Shown here one piece after another: positions 59,882 to 64,000 of a DNA stretch of 64,000 bases (its first letter is position 1; every line of letters starts with the position of its first letter). This DNA is from Streptomyces sp. BHT-5-2. Its GTDB lineage: Bacteria; Actinomycetota; Actinomycetes; Streptomycetales; Streptomycetaceae. The stretch covers positions 5,704,001 to 5,768,000 of the forward strand of contig NZ_CP081496.1 in the NCBI RefSeq assembly GCF_019774615.1. Direction: 5' to 3'. The position numbers and the translations under genes were made by a program. Below the pieces are notes generated by a model, which did not search any database, was not told the DNA's origin, and worked only from the letters and a program-made list of their open reading frames with translations.

Positions 59882-61840
59882 TCAGCCGGCTCCGCCTGTC
59901 GCGTTCTCCGGCGTCTCCGGCCGCTGTCCCAGGAGGCGTTGGGCAAGGGCGAGTGCGGCGTGCGGATCGCGGGTGGGGCCCGGCGCCGCGGTGCGGTGGC
60001 TGGGGAGCCGTTCGACGGTGGCGGCGCCGGTGTCGGACTCCAGGGCGGGGGCGTAGCCCGCGGCGCGCAGGGCGTCCAGGGTGGCGGCCGGCGGGCGGGC
60101 GCTGACCAGGACGGTCGGGGCGAGGGTGCGCAGCTCCAGCTCGCGCAGGGCGTGGTGGGCGGCGAGTTCGGCGATCAGGGCCCCGTCGTCCGAGCGGACG
60201 CAGCAGGCGGCGGGCACGACCCGCATCCGGCCGTGGGTGCGGGCGATGTCCTGGATGAGGTAGCCCAGGGGCTGCGGCAAGGTGCCGGTGGCCGAGGCGG
60301 CGGCGAGCGCGTCGCGGAGGGTGTCGGCAGTGTGGCCGGAATCCAGTGCGCGGCGGACCGAGCCGGGGGTGAAACGCCAGGTCACGGCGTGCCCCTCGGA
60401 CTCCCGGTCGGCCACGGTGCCGAGCAGCCCGGCGAGTTCGGGGGCGGGGCGGCCGGGCACGACGGCGGTCAGGTCGGCCTGGAGGTGAGCCCGTTCGACG
60501 GGTGGCGGGAGCAGGTCGCGGAGCGGCTCGTCGAGGCGTGTCGGGTCGGCGAGCAGGGCCCTGCCCAGCGGGGTGAGGGTGCCGTGGGCGGTGAGCCCGA
60601 GGCAGGCCGCCTCGTGGAGGGTGTGGACGGCGCGCTCCTCGGCCATCGGCTGCTCGGTGACGGCGAGCGGACGGTACCAGTCCGCTGTCCGGAGCAGGTG
60701 GCGCAGTCGCGCGAGGGCGTGCTCGTCGTCCGGCGAGTCCGGGAGGGGCAGGGGCGGGGACGTCGAGCCGGCGTCCGGCGGGACGTCGGCCAGGGCGGCG
60801 AGGAGGGCGTGCCGCAGTGCGGGGGCGTGCCGGTCGTGGCCGCGGACCAGGGCGGTCGGCGTCTCACCGAACGGGGTGTGGGTGGGGATGTCCCACAGGG
60901 CGTACCAGGCGGCCAGTACGGGAGCGAGGCGGGCGCCGGGCGGGCGGGCCAGCCAGTCGTCGTAGGTGTGGGTGGGCAGCGCGGTGATTCCCGAAGGGCT
61001 GCGGGTCAGCGCGATCAGGCCGGCGGCCAGGGCGAGATCGAGCAGGAGCCGGGTGTGCGGTTCGGTGGCGCCGGCCGCCTTGGACAGGCGCTTGACCTCG
61101 CGGACGGTCAGACCGCCGGACTTGCGCAGTGTGGCGGGCTCGGTGGCCAGGGAGGCGAGCAGCCGCTCGACGGTGGTGACCAGGTGCGCCGCAGCCGCCT
61201 GGGATTCGTCGGACGGCGAGGTCCGCGGGGCGGGCACGGCGGACGCGCCGGGGCAGCCGTCGTGCGGCGCCGCGCCGTCCGGCACGGGCGCCGGGGCGTG
61301 CGGTGCGAACGGGCCCAGGTCGTGGGCGGCGAGGAGTTGCGGGATGCGGGGCGGCACGACGACGGATCCGTCCCCGGCAAGGACGGCGAGGCCGTCGGCG
61401 CAAAGGGCGTCGAGGGCGGTTTCGGCGGCGGTCCGCGCGGCTCCGGGGACGGCGGTGCCGAGCGCCGCATGGATGTCCTCGCGGGAGACCGGTTCGCTGG
61501 CCAGCTGCGGGAAGGACAGCCGGTGGGCCATCAGGGACTGGTAGTCGGCACCCGGGACGGGGGCGGCGGGGACGGCGGCGTCGCGGGCGGCGCGCTCCTG
61601 GCTGATGCGGGCGGTGGTGGCGAGCACCTGCAGTCGCGGGTGGTCGAGGTGCAGCACCACGTGGTGGAGGGTTTCGTAGGACCACAACGCGCCTGCCAGG
61701 CCACGGAGTTCGGTGGGCGCGGGCCGGCGGGCGAGCGGCTCGGCATGACGGGTGAGGAGTGCGGCGAGCTGTTCGGGGGTGCGCTGCGCGAGGGAGCGGG
61801 TGAGTGCGTCGAGACCTTCCACGACCTTGAGGTTAGTCAT
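59882..61840 (-). CDS. Helicase-associated (XPB/Ssl2 N-terminal-like) domain protein
   Basis: The 652-residue protein is rich in short helices. The C-terminal third (TWRFTPGSVRRALDSGHTADTLRDAL; PLGYLIQDIARTHGRMRV; LRELELRTLAPTVLVS) matches the helicase_C_3/XPB N-terminal domain used to bind damaged or nucleosomal DNA ends in eukaryotic XPB and found alone in actinobacteria. No P-loop is present, so it is not itself a helicase. Its ATG overlaps the stop of the SWIM gene (ATGA), making it the third gene of an operon with an SNF2 helicase. Confidence 0.82.
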   Translation of the reverse strand: MTNLKVVEGLDALTRSLAQRTPEQLAALLTRHAEPLARRPAPTELRGLAGALWSYETLHHVVLHLDHPRLQVLATTARISQERAARDAAVPAAPVPGADYQSLMAHRLSFPQLASEPVSREDIHAALGTAVPGAARTAAETALDALCADGLAVLAGDGSVVVPPRIPQLLAAHDLGPFAPHAPAPVPDGAAPHDGCPGASAVPAPRTSPSDESQAAAAHLVTTVERLLASLATEPATLRKSGGLTVREVKRLSKAAGATEPHTRLLLDLALAAGLIALTRSPSGITALPTHTYDDWLARPPGARLAPVLAAWYALWDIPTHTPFGETPTALVRGHDRHAPALRHALLAALADVPPDAGSTSPPLPLPDSPDDEHALARLRHLLRTADWYRPLAVTEQPMAEERAVHTLHEAACLGLTAHGTLTPLGRALLADPTRLDEPLRDLLPPPVERAHLQADLTAVVPGRPAPELAGLLGTVADRESEGHAVTWRFTPGSVRRALDSGHTADTLRDALAAASATGTLPQPLGYLIQDIARTHGRMRVVPAACCVRSDDGALIAELAAHHALRELELRTLAPTVLVSARPPAATLDALRAAGYAPALESDTGAATVERLPSHRTAAPGPTRDPHAALALAQRLLGQRPETPENATGGAG

Positions 61841-63459
61841 CGTGCCAGCAGGGTGCTCAGGGCGCCCACGGGGTCCGGGTCCGCGGGGCCGGTGGGCCAC
61901 CAGTCGTCGGCTCCGGGCTCGGATTCGTAGGGATACCAGCGGTGGTCGCGGCCGAAGCGCAGCTGGATGCCGCGGCCGGCGTGGGTGAGGTGGTTGTCGT
62001 GCGGGCGCAGCGACGGCAGACCGGCGGCCAGGAGGGCGCTGCGGGCCCGGTCGAAGTCGCCGGCCGGGGGGTTCCAGGTGCGTTCCAGGAGGGCGAGTCC
62101 TTCGGCGCCGCCCTGTCGCCAGGCGGCGACGGAACGCGCGATGTCCGCGGGAGTGCGGCCGGTGGCCGCCGCGACCTCGCGGTAGAGCGCACGGGTGGTG
62201 GCTGTCAGCCCGGCGGTGGGGTGGGCGGTCGCGGCCAGACGGATGGCGTCCTCCCAGGGAGGCAGCGCCGCGAACGGGCCGGGGCCGGCCGGACCCGCGT
62301 CTTCGTCGGGGCCGGCCGCGGACAGCCAGCCGTGGGCACGTGCCGCGGCATCGGCGGCGAGGAGTTCGAGGGTCGCCGCGTCGAACGGGAGGCCGACGGC
62401 GTCCGGGAGGGCCGGCGGTTGACCCGGGCGCGGCGGCACCGCCATGGGCGGCGGAAGCGGCCGCCGGGGCCGGTCGGCGAGGGCCTCCCGAGCCAGTACG
62501 CCACGGGGTGCGGCCGCCGCGGGCACGGCCTCGCCATCACTGTCGACGGCCTCTCGGGGCTGGGGCGCAGCCAGGGGCACGGCCCCCGGCACCGAGGCCG
62601 ACGCGGACGCCGTCGCCGCGGCGTCTCCGGATGCCCAGGCCCGCGCCGACGCCGACGCCGACGCCGAACGCGAAGACGCAGGAGCAGGAGCAGGAGCAGA
62701 AGATGCTGGCACGGATGCCGATGCCGACATGGATACCGGCGTGGCTGCCGGCGCCACCGTAGCGGATCCTCCGCTCCCGGATGCCGCCACCGCCAGAAGC
62801 GCGGCCCGTACCCGGCTTTCCCGGGCGTCGTGGCCGGCATTGCGGCGGGCCAGTTCATCGAGCAGCTCCCGCTCGCCCCGGCCGCGGAGCAGCAGCAGGA
62901 CGAAGGGGTCGGCGTCCAGCAGCCGGGCCACTTCGAAGCACAGCGCGGCGGCGTGCTTGCAAGGCCGGCCGCTGTCCGGGCAGGAGCACCGGGGCACCAG
63001 CTCCCCCGGCTCCGGCAGGAGCGGCACATCCCCCTCTGCCAGCGCACGGGGCAACTCCTTGCCCAGCAGCGCGGTGAGCCGGTCGGAGCGGGCGGCCACG
63101 CCGTCCAGCAGGGCTTCCCACTCCTGCTCGTCGAGCGTTCTGACCCGCACCTCGGCGGTGTACGGGCGAGGCCGGCTGCCCCGTACGGTGGCGATCACCC
63201 GGCCCGGGGTGACGTTGATGGTGTCGACATGGCCGTCGCCGGCGTAGGTCCGGCCGCGGGCGAGGCGGGCGGCGTCGAGCGCACTGCTCTCCAGTGCTTC
63301 CAGCCAGGCACGGCCCCACCAGGACGCCGCACGGGGCCCGTCGGCGCCGTCGGGGCGCGGCAGCGGCGGGAAGGTGCGAGAACGGTCGGCGCGGAGCAGT
63401 CGGTCCGCCGCCACGGTGTTCCCGGAGCCGGCGCCCCGACGCCGCTGCCCGGGGCTCAT
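61837..63459 (-). CDS. SWIM zinc-finger protein
   Basis: The 540-residue protein has the SWIM motif CSCPDSGRPCKHAAAL (CxCx6CxH) near residue 158, a DNA- or protein-binding zinc site. The N-terminal part (SWWGRAWLEALESSALD; GRTYAGDGHVDTINVTPGRV) is the usual companion region. Residues about 235-310 are a low-complexity Ala/Ser/Pro stretch encoded by short GCC-GAC and GAGCAG-type repeats. ATG overlaps the helicase stop, and its stop overlaps the next gene. It probably works with the SNF2 helicase encoded just upstream. Confidence 0.9.
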   Translation of the reverse strand: MSPGQRRRGAGSGNTVAADRLLRADRSRTFPPLPRPDGADGPRAASWWGRAWLEALESSALDAARLARGRTYAGDGHVDTINVTPGRVIATVRGSRPRPYTAEVRVRTLDEQEWEALLDGVAARSDRLTALLGKELPRALAEGDVPLLPEPGELVPRCSCPDSGRPCKHAAALCFEVARLLDADPFVLLLLRGRGERELLDELARRNAGHDARESRVRAALLAVAASGSGGSATVAPAATPVSMSASASVPASSAPAPAPASSRSASASASARAWASGDAAATASASASVPGAVPLAAPQPREAVDSDGEAVPAAAAPRGVLAREALADRPRRPLPPPMAVPPRPGQPPALPDAVGLPFDAATLELLAADAAARAHGWLSAAGPDEDAGPAGPGPFAALPPWEDAIRLAATAHPTAGLTATTRALYREVAAATGRTPADIARSVAAWRQGGAEGLALLERTWNPPAGDFDRARSALLAAGLPSLRPHDNHLTHAGRGIQLRFGRDHRWYPYESEPGADDWWPTGPADPDPVGALSTLLAR

Positions 63460-64000
63460 CGGGCGCTCCTGAGGGAGACGAGATCGGCTAGTTCGGCGTC
63501 GGTCAGCTCGGTGAGTGCGCTCTCGCCACCGGAGAGCACCGCGTCGGCGAGGGCCTTCTTGGCGGTGAGGAGCTGGGCGATGTTGTCCTCCACCGTGCCC
63601 TCGGTGATCAGCCGGTGGACCTGGACGGGCTGGGTCTGGCCGATGCGGTAGGCACGGTCGGTGGCCTGCTCCTCCACCGCCGGATTCCACCAGCGGTCGT
63701 AGTGGATGACGTGTCCGGCACGGGTGAGGTTCAGTCCCGTGCCGGCCGCCTTCAGGGACAGCAGGAAGACCGGCGTCCGGCCCTCCTGGAAGCGGTCGAC
63801 CATCCTCTCCCGTTCGGCCACCGGCGTGCCCCCGTGCAGGAGTTGGTGGGGGATGCCCCGGACCGCGAGATGGCGTTCGAGCAGTCGCGCCATCCCGACG
63901 TACTGCGTGAAGACCAGCGAGGCGCTGTCCTCCGCGAGGATGGCGTCCAGGAGTTCGTCGAGCAGTTCGAGCTTCCCGGAGCGCGCGGCGAGGCCCGGGG
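63456..64000 (-). CDS. SNF2-family helicase, C-terminal part (cut by the window edge)
   Basis: The visible 180 residues are the second RecA lobe of an SNF2/RapA-type ATPase: SLVFTQYVGMARLLERHL (motif IV), LLSLKAAGTGLNLTRAGHVIHYDRWWNP (motif V) and QATDRAYRIGQTQPVQVHRL (motif VI with the arginine finger). The C-terminus is ALTELTDAELADLVSL. The start and ATPase core lie beyond 64000. It overlaps the SWIM gene by ATGA. SNF2 helicases with SWIM partners are frequent in bacteria and probably remodel nucleic-acid complexes. Confidence 0.93.
   Translation of the reverse strand, partial: PGLAARSGKLELLDELLDAILAEDSASLVFTQYVGMARLLERHLAVRGIPHQLLHGGTPVAERERMVDRFQEGRTPVFLLSLKAAGTGLNLTRAGHVIHYDRWWNPAVEEQATDRAYRIGQTQPVQVHRLITEGTVEDNIAQLLTAKKALADAVLSGGESALTELTDAELADLVSLRSAR

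Overview
The window is a very GC-rich actinobacterial chromosome segment, almost certainly Streptomyces. The third codon positions are nearly all G or C, GTG and TTG starts are common, many genes overlap by ATGA or GTGA, and the gene order is the familiar Streptomyces core arrangement (ctaA, ctaB, tkt, tal, zwf, opcA, pgl, pgi, secG, tpiA, pgk, gap, whiA, yvcK, rapZ, uvrC, then uvrA and uvrB). No rRNA, tRNA, CRISPR array, insertion sequence or phage gene was seen.

Layout. 0.2-5.7 kb: an ABC-2 exporter pair and the two heme A synthesis enzymes CtaA and CtaB. 6.3-12.9 kb: a pentose phosphate operon (tkt-tal-zwf-opcA-pgl). 13-20.2 kb, minus strand: pgi behind an MFS exporter, an RbpA paralogue, secG, tpiA, pgk and gap. 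20.5-25.5 kb: the uvrC-rapZ-yvcK-whiA operon. 25.7-28.3 kb: a secreted papain-like peptidase, its anchored partner and a divergent HTH regulator. 28.4-33.5 kb: a Rieske lipoprotein-like protein and a polyol/sugar island (MFS sugar porter, zinc dehydrogenase, LacI regulator, PfkB kinase). 33.6-46.5 kb: uvrA, a TetR/flavin monooxygenase pair, a mycothiol-type isomerase with a metallo-beta-lactamase-fold hydrolase, TerC, a TerD fusion protein and uvrB. 47-53 kb: accessory genes (glycerophosphodiesterase, ogt, DUF1697, PemK-like toxin, kinase remnant, IclR regulator, quinone oxidoreductase). 53.8-59.8 kb: an FAD oxidoreductase, a glycosyltransferase-like protein and an NB-ARC/TPR protein. 59.9-64 kb: a three-gene operon of a helicase-associated protein, a SWIM zinc-finger protein and an SNF2 helicase cut by the window edge.

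The main result is regulatory. Six sites match the actinobacterial LexA-independent DNA-damage promoter (RecA-NDp, TTGTCRGTG-N8-TASNNT, the PafBC type), all with exactly 8 bp between the two halves. Three sit immediately before uvrC, uvrB and ogt, with only 6-7 nt between the -10 and the start codon. The other three precede an MFS exporter followed by pgi, the NB-ARC/TPR gene, and a place where no sense gene remains. Because uvrC heads an overlapping operon ending in whiA, the damage promoter also lies upstream of the sporulation regulator. A weaker seventh copy precedes the metallo-beta-lactamase-fold gene.

Other unusual items: a shared N-x-[VL]-SG-x-V-x-G-x-V-QAG motif in the NB-ARC protein and in a small protein 7 kb away; a TerD domain fused to an FtsK/HerA-like region lacking a P-loop; seven perfect copies of a heptamer at 55.6 kb; a kinase-family protein with no Walker A lysine; and very strong perfect hairpins at many convergent gene ends.
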